From positions 1 through 28,569 of the forward strand of contig CANREU010000005.1 in the NCBI GenBank assembly GCA_947629725.1: 28,569 bases of DNA, read 5' to 3'. Source of the DNA: an uncultured Clostridia bacterium (lineage in GTDB: Bacteria; Bacillota; Clostridia; Christensenellales; Borkfalkiaceae). Below the pieces are notes generated by a model, which saw only the letters and a list, made by a program, of their open reading frames with translations, was not told where the DNA came from and ran no database searches. Shown here piece after piece: positions 1 to 6,852 of this stretch; position 1 is the stretch's first letter, and each line of letters opens with the position of its first letter. Position numbers and translations under genes: made by a program.

Positions 1-513
1 CAGGCGCTGTTGGACATGCTCACCATGCGGGAGCGGTGGGGGGACATTGCGGGGAAGACGGTCGCCATCCTCGGCGACATCAGCCACTCCCGCGTCGCCA
101 AGAGCAACCTCTTCGGGCTCACCAAGCTCGGGGCGTCGGTGCGCGTCTACGCCCCCCGCACCCTCATGCCCACGGGGCTTGACAGGATGGGGGCGAAGAT
201 CTGCACCTCCCGCGAGGAGGCGGTGGAGGGGGCGGACGCCGTGATGGGTCTCCGCATCCAGCTCGAGCGGCAGCATGCGGGCAACTTCCCCTCCCTCGGG
301 GAATATGCGAAGTATTACGGCGTGGACGGCGGCATTCTGAAATACGCGAAGAAGGGGGCGCTCGTGATGCACCCCGGCCCCGTGAACCGCGGCGTGGAGC
401 TCACCTCCTCCGTGATCGACGGGGAGACGAGCGTCATCGAGGATCAGGTGCTCTCGGGCATTGCGGTGCGCATGGCGGTCCTGTTCCTCTTGACAAAGGA
501 GGAGATCGCATGA
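1..513 (+). CDS. pyrB: Aspartate carbamoyltransferase catalytic chain, C-terminal part (5' end outside window)
   Basis: Catalyses carbamoyl phosphate + aspartate to N-carbamoyl-aspartate, the first committed step of pyrimidine synthesis, in the cytoplasm. The reading frame is open from base 1, so the start codon lies upstream; about 170 residues remain, covering the end of the carbamoyl-phosphate domain and the aspartate-binding domain. Visible family motifs are QALLDMLTM at the very start, VAILGDISHSRVAKSN, and near the C-terminus a VMHPGPVNRGVEL stretch that contributes to the active site. The stop codon overlaps the pyrC start in ATGA, which indicates an operon with translational coupling. 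No pyrI regulatory subunit gene follows. Identification is secure; completeness of the N-terminal half cannot be judged. Confidence 0.96.
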   Translation, partial: QALLDMLTMRERWGDIAGKTVAILGDISHSRVAKSNLFGLTKLGASVRVYAPRTLMPTGLDRMGAKICTSREEAVEGADAVMGLRIQLERQHAGNFPSLGEYAKYYGVDGGILKYAKKGALVMHPGPVNRGVELTSSVIDGETSVIEDQVLSGIAVRMAVLFLLTKEEIA

Positions 514-1772
514 TCATAAAGAACGCAAACGTCGTGTTAAAGGGCGGCGTGAAGAAGCTCGACGTCCGCATCGAAAAGGGCAAGATCGCCGAGCTTGCGC
601 CGCAAATTGAGGGAATGGGGTACGATTTTTCGGGCCTCACCCTCTTTCCGGGGCTCATCGACATGCACGTACACCTGCGCGAGCCGGGGTATGAGAGAAA
701 GGAGACGATCGAGAGCGGCGCGCGGGCGGCGGTGAAGGGAGGCTTCACGCAGATCTGCTGCATGCCCAACACCAAGCCCGTTGCCGACAACAAGGTCGTC
801 GTCACCTATATCAAGGCGCGCGCGAGGGAGGCGGACCTCTGCAAGGTGCACCCGATCGGCGCGATCACCGAGGGGCAGAACGGCGAGAACCTCGCCGCCA
901 TCGGCGCGATGAAGGAGGCGGGCGCCGTGGCGCTCTCGGAGGACGGCAAGTCCGTCGTCCGCACCAATCTCATGGCGAATGCCATGCGGTATGCCGCCGA
1001 CTTCGGCCTGAAGTGCCTCTGCCACTGCGAGGACAAGAGCCTCGTGGACGGCGGGGTCGTCAACGAGGGGTACTACTCCACCCTCACGGGGCTCAAGGGG
1101 AGCGTCCGTGCGGCGGAGGACATCATCGTCGCCCGTGAAATTTGCCTTGCCGAGAGTTTGGGCCTGCCCGTGCACATCTGCCACGTCTCCACATATAGCG
1201 CGGTGCAGCTTATCCGCGAGGCGAAGGCGCGGGGGGTGAAGGTGACCGCCGAGACTTGCCCGCACTACTTCGCCCTCACGGACGCCGCCATTGCGGGATT
1301 CGACACGGACACTAAAGTCAACCCGCCCCTCCGCGAGGAGAGGGACAGGCTTGCCGTCATCGAGGGCCTTCGTGACGGCACCCTCGACTGTATCGCGAGC
1401 GACCACGCCCCCCATCACGCGGACGACAAGAACGTCGAATACGACCTCGCCGCCTTCGGGATCAGCGGGCTGGAGACGAGTTTCGCCCTCTCCTACACCT
1501 ATCTCGTGAAGAGCGGCGTCCTCACCCTTTCGGAGCTCGCCGGAAAGATGAGTGCAAACCCCGCCGCGATCTTGGGACTTACGGGGGGGACGGTCGAGGT
1601 AGGCGCCCCCGCCGATCTCACCGCCGCCGACCTCGGCGAAGAGTGGACGGTCGACCCCGCGGAGTTCGTCTCCAAAGGCAAAAACACCCCCTTCAAGGGG
1701 ATGAAAGTGTGCGGAAGAGTGAAATACACCGTCGTGGACGGGAAGATCAAATACGAGGAGAAACGCGCATGA
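510..1772 (+). CDS. pyrC: Dihydroorotase (type I)
   Basis: Zinc amidohydrolase that cyclises N-carbamoyl-aspartate to dihydroorotate. The 420-residue length fits the long Gram-positive-type enzyme. The metal-binding HVHLREPG motif is at residues 53-60 (H53, H55). Later histidines appear in LCHCEDKS and VHICHVST, and the catalytic aspartate lies in CIASDHAPHHADD. The ATG at 510 overlaps the pyrB stop by 4 nt, and AAAGGAGG just upstream is a good ribosome binding site. The gene ends in an ATGA overlap with pyrF, so the two are probably translationally coupled. Nothing odd is seen. Confidence 0.97.
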   Translation: MIIKNANVVLKGGVKKLDVRIEKGKIAELAPQIEGMGYDFSGLTLFPGLIDMHVHLREPGYERKETIESGARAAVKGGFTQICCMPNTKPVADNKVVVTYIKARAREADLCKVHPIGAITEGQNGENLAAIGAMKEAGAVALSEDGKSVVRTNLMANAMRYAADFGLKCLCHCEDKSLVDGGVVNEGYYSTLTGLKGSVRAAEDIIVAREICLAESLGLPVHICHVSTYSAVQLIREAKARGVKVTAETCPHYFALTDAAIAGFDTDTKVNPPLREERDRLAVIEGLRDGTLDCIASDHAPHHADDKNVEYDLAAFGISGLETSFALSYTYLVKSGVLTLSELAGKMSANPAAILGLTGGTVEVGAPADLTAADLGEEWTVDPAEFVSKGKNTPFKGMKVCGRVKYTVVDGKIKYEEKRA

Positions 1773-2659
1773 TCGTCGACGCTCTCATTGAAAAGATCGC
1801 AGAGACACAGAACCCGACCTGCGTCGGGCTCGATACCTCCCTTTCCTACCTCCCCGCGGACATGCGCGCGGAAGGGAAGGACGGACGGGCGGCGGCGGAA
1901 GCGGTGTATGAATTCAACCGCAACATCGTGGACGCGGTCTGCGACATCGTGCCCGCCGTGAAGGTGCAGATCGCCTACTACGAGGAGCTCGGCCCCGCGG
2001 GGCTCGAGGTCTTCCGCAAGACCTGTTCCTACGCGAAGGGGAAGGGGCTTTTCGTCATCGCGGACGCCAAGCGCAACGACATCGGCGCGACCGCGTTCCG
2101 CTATTCCGCCTCCTTCTTGGGGGAGAACGCCCCCTTTGAGAGCGACTTCCTCACCGTCAACGGCTATCTCGGCACGGACGGCATTTTGCCCTTCGTCGAG
2201 GAGAGCGTAAAGAGGGACAGGGGGCTCTTCGTCCTCGTGAAGACGAGCAATCCCTCCTCGGGGGAATTGCAGGACCTGCGGCTTGCGGACGGGCGCACCG
2301 TGTATGAGTGCATGGGCGACATGGCGGAACAGTGGGGGAAGGGCACGGAGGGGAAATACGGCTACTCCCGCGTGGGCGCGGTCGTCGGCGCGACCCACCC
2401 CGAACAGGCGAAGATCCTGCGCGGGCGGCTCCCGCACACCTTTTTCCTCATCCCCGGCTACGGCGCGCAGGGGGCAAATGCCGAAATGCTCAAAAACTGC
2501 TTCCGGGCGGGCGGCATGGGGGGGATCGTCAACAACTCCCGCGGGATCCTCTGCGCCTATCAAAAGAGGGGAGGAACATATGCGGAGGCGGCGCGCGAGG
2601 CGTGTATCGACATGCGGCGCGACCTCCTCTCCGTCTTGGGGGAGATATGCGCGAAGTAA
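1769..2659 (+). CDS. pyrF: Orotidine 5'-phosphate decarboxylase (subfamily 2)
   Basis: Decarboxylates OMP to UMP, the last step of the pathway. At 296 residues it matches the longer subfamily 2 enzymes rather than the roughly 240-residue subfamily 1. The catalytic D-x-K-x-x-D array is visible as IADAKRNDIG (D99, K101, D104). The phosphate-binding loop near the C-terminus reads IPGYGAQGA. The start at 1769 was chosen because it gives the ATGA overlap with pyrC and the normal family N-terminus; an upstream extension of the frame runs antisense-like through pyrC and is not convincing. The 3' end overlaps pyrK by 13 nt. Confidence 0.96.
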   Translation: MIVDALIEKIAETQNPTCVGLDTSLSYLPADMRAEGKDGRAAAEAVYEFNRNIVDAVCDIVPAVKVQIAYYEELGPAGLEVFRKTCSYAKGKGLFVIADAKRNDIGATAFRYSASFLGENAPFESDFLTVNGYLGTDGILPFVEESVKRDRGLFVLVKTSNPSSGELQDLRLADGRTVYECMGDMAEQWGKGTEGKYGYSRVGAVVGATHPEQAKILRGRLPHTFFLIPGYGAQGANAEMLKNCFRAGGMGGIVNNSRGILCAYQKRGGTYAEAAREACIDMRRDLLSVLGEICAK

Positions 2660-3396
2660 CGGCGACCATTCTCGAAAACGTCCGCATCGCGGAAGATACC
2701 TGGTCTCTCACCTTTGCGTGCGGGGAGGAGATCCCCGTCCGCGCGGGGCAGTTCTGCATGGTGGGGGTGAACGGGTTTCCCCTCCGCCGTCCCATTGCGG
2801 TGTGCAAGGCGGAAGGGGAGCGGATCACGGTGTGCTACCGCCTGAAGGGCGCGGGCACCCGCACCCTCGCGGAGACCTACCGCCACGGCGAGACCCTCTC
2901 CGTCCTCCTCCCCCTCGGCAACGGCTTTTTCGTGAAGGAAGAGGAGAGGAAGATCGCGGTCGTCGGCGGCGGCGCGGGGGTGTTCCCGCTCATCGCGGCG
3001 ATCCGCCGCTATGCCCCTGAAAAAGAGGTTTTTGCCTACATGGGGTTCAGAAACCGCGCCTCCGTCTGCATGGAATACGAGATGAGGCGGGGAAATAAAC
3101 TCGTCCTATGCACCGACGACGGCTCGGTCGGCTATAAGGGGAGCTCGGTGCGGGCGTTCATGGAGGACTTCGGGGAAATTCGGCCCGACGTCGTGCTCGC
3201 CTGCGGCCCTCTGCCCATGTTGCGCGCCTTAAAGAGCGCTGCGGCGGGGCGGGTGCCCGTCTACGTCTCTTTGGAGGAGAGGATGGGCTGCGGCGTGGGG
3301 GCGTGCCTTGTGTGCGTGTGCGAGAAGACGGGCGGCGAACACGCGCGGGTGTGCAAGGACGGGCCCGTATTCGAAATCGGGGAGGTGAAACTCTGA
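2647..3396 (+). CDS. pyrK: Dihydroorotate dehydrogenase B, electron transfer subunit
   Basis: FAD and 2Fe-2S subunit that passes electrons from dihydroorotate, oxidised by PyrD, to NAD+. It is 249 residues, a normal length. A ferredoxin-reductase-like FAD domain includes RRPI at 47-50. A nucleotide-binding glycine loop, VVGGGAGVFPL, is near 105-115. The C-terminal iron-sulfur motif is complete: C215, C220, C223 and C236 in the pattern CX4CX2CX12C. The ATG at 2647 lies inside the end of pyrF (13-nt overlap) and is preceded by GGGGGAG; starting further upstream would run through pyrF in another frame. It overlaps pyrD by one base (TGATG). The pairing with pyrD shows that this organism uses the NAD-linked class 1B enzyme. 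Confidence 0.95.
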   Translation: MREVTATILENVRIAEDTWSLTFACGEEIPVRAGQFCMVGVNGFPLRRPIAVCKAEGERITVCYRLKGAGTRTLAETYRHGETLSVLLPLGNGFFVKEEERKIAVVGGGAGVFPLIAAIRRYAPEKEVFAYMGFRNRASVCMEYEMRRGNKLVLCTDDGSVGYKGSSVRAFMEDFGEIRPDVVLACGPLPMLRALKSAAAGRVPVYVSLEERMGCGVGACLVCVCEKTGGEHARVCKDGPVFEIGEVKL

Positions 3397-4307
3397 TGGC
3401 CGATCTACGCGTAGAATTGTGCGGCGTTTCCCTCAAAAACCCCGTCATCCCCGCTTCGGGCACCTTCGGCTTCGGGCGGGAGTACAATGAAATTTACGAT
3501 ATTGCCCGCCTCGGCGCCGTGGCGACAAAGGGGCTCACCCTTCTGCCCCGTCCCGGCAACCCCGTTCCCCGCATTGCGGAGAGCCGCGGGGTCATCCTCA
3601 ACGCCGTGGGACTGCAAAACCCCGGCGTGGAGAGCTTTATCAAGAACGATCTGGAGTGGCTCCGCTCCAAGACGAAGGTCATCGCGAACGTCGCGGGGAG
3701 CACGATCGCGGAGTACGGAGAGATCTGCGCGCGGCTCGACGGGCTCGTCGACTTCATCGAACTCAACATCTCCTGCCCCAACGTGAAGTGCGGGGGGATG
3801 GCGTTCGGCGTGCGCCCCGAGAGTATCCGCGAGGTGACGGCGGAGGCCAAGAAAAACTGCCCCCATACCCCCCTTATCGTCAAACTTTCCCCCAACGCGG
3901 AGAGCATTCCCCTCAACGCGCGCGCGGCGGAGGAGGGGGGCGCGGACTGCCTTTCCCTCGTAAACACCTTCACGGGGCTCGCGATCGACATCGAGCGGCG
4001 GCGGCCCATTCTTGCCAACAACACGGGCGGCGTCTCGGGGGCGGGAATAAAGCCCATCGCGGTGCGCATGGTGTATGAGGCGGCAAGGGCGGTGAAGATC
4101 CCCGTCGTCGGCATGGGGGGGATCGCTTGCGCCGAGGACGCCGTGGAATTTCTCACGGCGGGGGCGGCGGCGGTGCAGGTGGGGACCGCGAATTTCGGCG
4201 ACACCCGCGCCTGTCTTAAGATCATAGAGGGGCTCAACGAGTGGTGCGACCGTCACGGCGTTTCCAAAGTTTCGGACCTCACGGGGACCCTCGTGCCGAA
4301 CGCGTAA
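3396..4307 (+). CDS. pyrD: Dihydroorotate dehydrogenase B, catalytic subunit (class 1B)
   Basis: FMN-containing TIM-barrel enzyme that oxidises dihydroorotate to orotate and forms a complex with PyrK. It is 303 residues. The FMN and substrate motifs are visible: PASGTFGFG near 19-27, NAVGLQNPG near 69-77, and the active-site loop NISCPNVKCGG with the class 1 catalytic cysteine at C127. GMGGIACAEDA and the phosphate-binding QVGTANF follow near the C-terminus. The ATG at 3396 is favoured by its TGATG overlap with pyrK and by the upstream GGAGGTG. pyrE begins 11 bases after the stop. Assignment to class 1B rests on the catalytic cysteine, where class 2 enzymes have serine, and on the adjacent pyrK. 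Confidence 0.96.
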   Translation: MADLRVELCGVSLKNPVIPASGTFGFGREYNEIYDIARLGAVATKGLTLLPRPGNPVPRIAESRGVILNAVGLQNPGVESFIKNDLEWLRSKTKVIANVAGSTIAEYGEICARLDGLVDFIELNISCPNVKCGGMAFGVRPESIREVTAEAKKNCPHTPLIVKLSPNAESIPLNARAAEEGGADCLSLVNTFTGLAIDIERRRPILANNTGGVSGAGIKPIAVRMVYEAARAVKIPVVGMGGIACAEDAVEFLTAGAAAVQVGTANFGDTRACLKIIEGLNEWCDRHGVSKVSDLTGTLVPNA

Positions 4308-4318
4308 AGGAGAAAAAT

Positions 4319-4972
4319 ATGCTTGCTTACAAGAGGGATTTCATCCGCTTCATGGCGGAAAACGAGGTGCTCCTCTTCGGCGATTTCACGCTGAAGAGCG
4401 GGCGGAGGGCGCCCTATTTCATCAATACGGGCAAATATCGCACGGGCGAGCAGATCGCCCGCCTCGGCGAGTATTATGCGCAGTGCTATCTGGAGCACGG
4501 GGTGGAGGCGGATACCCTCGTCGGCCCCGCCTACAAGGGCATCCCGCTCGCGGTGGCGACGGCGATCGCCCTTGCCGAAAAGCATGAAAAAGACGTCGGC
4601 TTCTGCTTCGACAGGAAGGAAGCGAAGGACCACGGCGAGGGCGGGCTCTTTGTGGGGAAGACCCTCTCCGACGGCGACAGGGTGTGTCTCATCGAGGACG
4701 TGATGACTTCGGGAAAGGCGCTCCGCGAGATCCTCCCCAAGCTCGGGGAGGAGGCGAAGGTGAAGGTCGCCGCCATGCTCATCTCGGTGGACAGGGAGGA
4801 GCGGGGGACGGGCGAAAAGTCCGCCGTCCTCGAGGCTTACGAGACCTACGGCATTCCCGTTTACTCCATCGTCACGGTTTCGGACATCATCGAGGCGATC
4901 GAGGAGGGCGCCATTCCCTTTCGGGAATACCTCCCCGCCATGCGCGCCTACCGCAAGGAATACGGCGTTTGA
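4319..4972 (+). CDS. pyrE: Orotate phosphoribosyltransferase
   Basis: Joins orotate and PRPP to make OMP, the substrate of PyrF. The 217-residue length is normal for the family. The flexible catalytic loop DRKEAKDHGEGG is at about 98-109. The PRPP-binding loop, VCLIEDVMTSGKA, is at about 122-134. The start is fixed by a good ribosome binding site, AAAGGAG, which overlaps the pyrD stop codon, with 7 bases to ATG. It is the last gene of the pyr operon and is followed after about 25 bases by a terminator-like hairpin. Confidence 0.96.
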   Translation: MLAYKRDFIRFMAENEVLLFGDFTLKSGRRAPYFINTGKYRTGEQIARLGEYYAQCYLEHGVEADTLVGPAYKGIPLAVATAIALAEKHEKDVGFCFDRKEAKDHGEGGLFVGKTLSDGDRVCLIEDVMTSGKALREILPKLGEEAKVKVAAMLISVDREERGTGEKSAVLEAYETYGIPVYSIVTVSDIIEAIEEGAIPFREYLPAMRAYRKEYGV

Positions 4973-4997
4973 AGACTTGAATTCCACCCCCCCCGAT

Positions 4998-5027
4998 CCC
5001 CCCGCCGAAGGCAGGGGGTTTTCTTTC
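4998..5027 (+). terminator. Intrinsic terminator of the pyr operon, built from a repeated element
   Basis: A stem of CCCCC-GCC paired with GGC-(A)-GGGGG around a GAA loop, followed directly by TTTTCTTTCT. It begins 26 bases after the pyrE stop. The same sequence recurs near 11421-11450 and 14338-14365, so this terminator is also a member of a dispersed repeat family. Confidence 0.7.
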
Positions 5028-5068
5028 TGTATGCCCGACTTACAGTCTTCGGCCCCGCTATACAACAC

Positions 5069-5138
5069 GTCACCCTGAGCGAAGTCGAAGGGTGACCTTA
5101 TTCTAACAAGGTCATGTTTCGACTACGCTCAACATGAC
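5069..5138. repeat. Inverted pair of 28-bp hairpin units
   Basis: Unit 1 (5069-5096) and unit 2 (5111-5138) are each 28 bases long with self-complementary ends. They are inverted copies of one another around the shared core TGAGCG(A/T)AGTCGAA. The base changes between them lie mostly in the stem arms and are complementary: CCC/GGG in one unit, TGT/ACA in the other. This suggests that folding is maintained. Confidence 0.75.
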
Positions 5139-5407
5139 GTATTTGTACGGTGCCGCGAGAAAAGCGCCCTCCCTCGTTTGGAGGGCAGGGTGGGGTTTTT
5201 TCTCTTGCCTCCCCCCTTATACTTGAGGGGGGAGGGTAGGGTGAGGGGTGGCGATCGGGCATGCCCACCCTCGTCCCTGCGGGACACCCCCTCCTATGGA
5301 GGGGGCAGGGCGTTCGTATTCTCCTTTGGAGGGCAGGGTGGCGTTTTTCTCTTGCCTCCCCCGAGGGGGGAAGGCATAGTGGTCTCCCCCGCAGAGGGCG
5401 GGTGCCG
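5139..5407. repeat. GC-rich hairpin repeats between pyrE and the convergent transporter gene
   Basis: No gene is supported here. The stretch is a mosaic of short inverted repeats, for example CCCTCCCTCGTTTGGAGGG near 5167-5186, CCCCTCCTATGGAGGGG near 5287-5303 and CTTGCCTCCCCCGAGGGGGG near 5353-5372. Similar modules recur near 11460-11560 and 14120-14430. Short open frames across it have repeat-like composition and no homologous look. Confidence 0.7.
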
Positions 5408-6748
5408 TCACAGCAGGAGCGCCATGACGGAGAGACCGCCGAGGGCGGCGGCGAGGGCGGGCAGGGCGACGCACACGCCCATCTTCAAAAATTCCGCAAA
5501 GCCGAATTTGACGCCGTGGCGGCGGACGATCGCGCCGAACATGATCCCCGCGAGCGCCCCTACGGGGGTGAAGAAGGCGCCGAGGTTGGAGCCGACGGCG
5601 GTCGCCATGACGGCGGGGAGCCCCGCGCCCGCGCCCGAGAGCACGGAGTAGAAGAGTACGCTCATGGGGATGTTGTTGATGAGGTTCGCCATGAGAAAAG
5701 AGCCCGCGCCGTAGGTCCAGATCTGCGCCTTTGTCCCGAAAAATGCGGAGAGGTACTCCGTAGCGCCCGTGAGGGAGAGCCCCTCGACGAGCACGAACAT
5801 GGAGAGCATGAAGGGGATGAGAGGGTAGGGCGCGCGTTTGAGGCAGCCGAGGAGGGCCGAGGGCCTCTTTCTGCGGACGAGACTGTAGATGAGGGTGCAC
5901 ACAAAGAGACTGCCGACGGCTGCGAGGGAGACGATCCACATCTCGATGCCGAAGTAGGGCCCGACCGCAAGGAACAGGATGCAGACGAGAAGGTGTGCGG
6001 CGCCGATCCACAGGAGGGGCTTTTCGGTGAGGACGACCTCCTCCGCCGTCCCGCCGTAGTTCCCGCGGAGTTGCTTTCGGAAGAGGAGGAGAAGGGCGCC
6101 GAGCGCCGCCGCGCCCGCAAGGAGGGTGGGGAGGGCGCTCCATTCGAGGTAGGAGAAGAAGTCCACGTCGCAGGCGGAGGAGAGGTACATATTGGTGGGA
6201 TTGCCGACGACGAGCGCTGCGCTCCACGTGTTCGCCGCCACAAATTCCGCGGAGAGGTAGGGGAGGGGGTCGAGGTCCGCGCTCTTGCAGAAATAGAGGA
6301 TGAAGGGGGTAAAGGAGAGGATGATGACGTCGTTCGAGGTGAACACTGTGAGAAGAGAGACGATGAGGTAGAGGGAGAAGAAGAGGCGGAGTTTTTTGCC
6401 GCGCGCCCGTTTCAGCACCGCGCTCGCGACGTAGCGGAAGAAGCCGAGTTCGTCCAAAAACACGGAGAGCACGGTCATGCACAGAAAGAGGGCGAGGATC
6501 TTGAGGGGGTTCACCGCGTCGTTTCTCACGAACGCGCCGAAGGTGGCGGAAACGTCCGTCTGCCCGCTCAAAAGGAGGGCGGCCGCCCCGAGGAGGGCGA
6601 CGATCCAATAGGTATCGACGTGCACCTTCCCGAGCTTTATCACGGGGAAGAAGAGCACGCTCAGGATGACGGCGGCGCAGGTGACGGCGCAGATGACGAC
6701 GGTTGCGATCATAGCTTGCTTTCTCTTGTCGTAAAAACCGTAGAGCAT
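5408..6748 (-). CDS. ArsB/NhaD (ion transporter superfamily) permease
   Basis: Polytopic inner-membrane permease of about 446 residues with roughly ten to twelve hydrophobic segments and two internally similar halves. It belongs to the ion transporter superfamily that includes ArsB, NhaD and citrate/Mg permeases. Recognisable family segments are TSNDVIILSFTPFILYF in the first half, a conserved VVGNPTNMYLS segment, and MANLINNIPMSVLFYSVL with VGSNLGAFFTPVGALAG in the second half, which resemble helix-break regions of this superfamily. The substrate cannot be told from sequence; arsenite/antimonite, Na+/H+ exchange or a carboxylate are all possible, and no arsR, arsA or arsC lies nearby. The start is uncertain: ATG at 6748 is given, a TTG lies nine codons upstream (6775), and another ATG lies 13 codons downstream (6709). 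It is convergent with the pyr operon. Confidence 0.85.
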   Translation of the reverse strand: MLYGFYDKRKQAMIATVVICAVTCAAVILSVLFFPVIKLGKVHVDTYWIVALLGAAALLLSGQTDVSATFGAFVRNDAVNPLKILALFLCMTVLSVFLDELGFFRYVASAVLKRARGKKLRLFFSLYLIVSLLTVFTSNDVIILSFTPFILYFCKSADLDPLPYLSAEFVAANTWSAALVVGNPTNMYLSSACDVDFFSYLEWSALPTLLAGAAALGALLLLFRKQLRGNYGGTAEEVVLTEKPLLWIGAAHLLVCILFLAVGPYFGIEMWIVSLAAVGSLFVCTLIYSLVRRKRPSALLGCLKRAPYPLIPFMLSMFVLVEGLSLTGATEYLSAFFGTKAQIWTYGAGSFLMANLINNIPMSVLFYSVLSGAGAGLPAVMATAVGSNLGAFFTPVGALAGIMFGAIVRRHGVKFGFAEFLKMGVCVALPALAAALGGLSVMALLL

Positions 6749-6852
6749 TTTATCACCGTGCGCGCGAAAAAGCAAATCTTTCGGGGGTATTTTCCGGGGT
6801 TTTGAAAATTTCCCCGTTCATATTCGGGCGGGCGCGGACATACCCTAACCGT

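Noticed and set aside
5217..6805. Overlapping long open frames on both strands across the ArsB/NhaD-type gene
   Set aside because: Only the hydrophobic minus-strand frame looks like a real protein; the others are charged or proline-rich shadows that also run through repeats.
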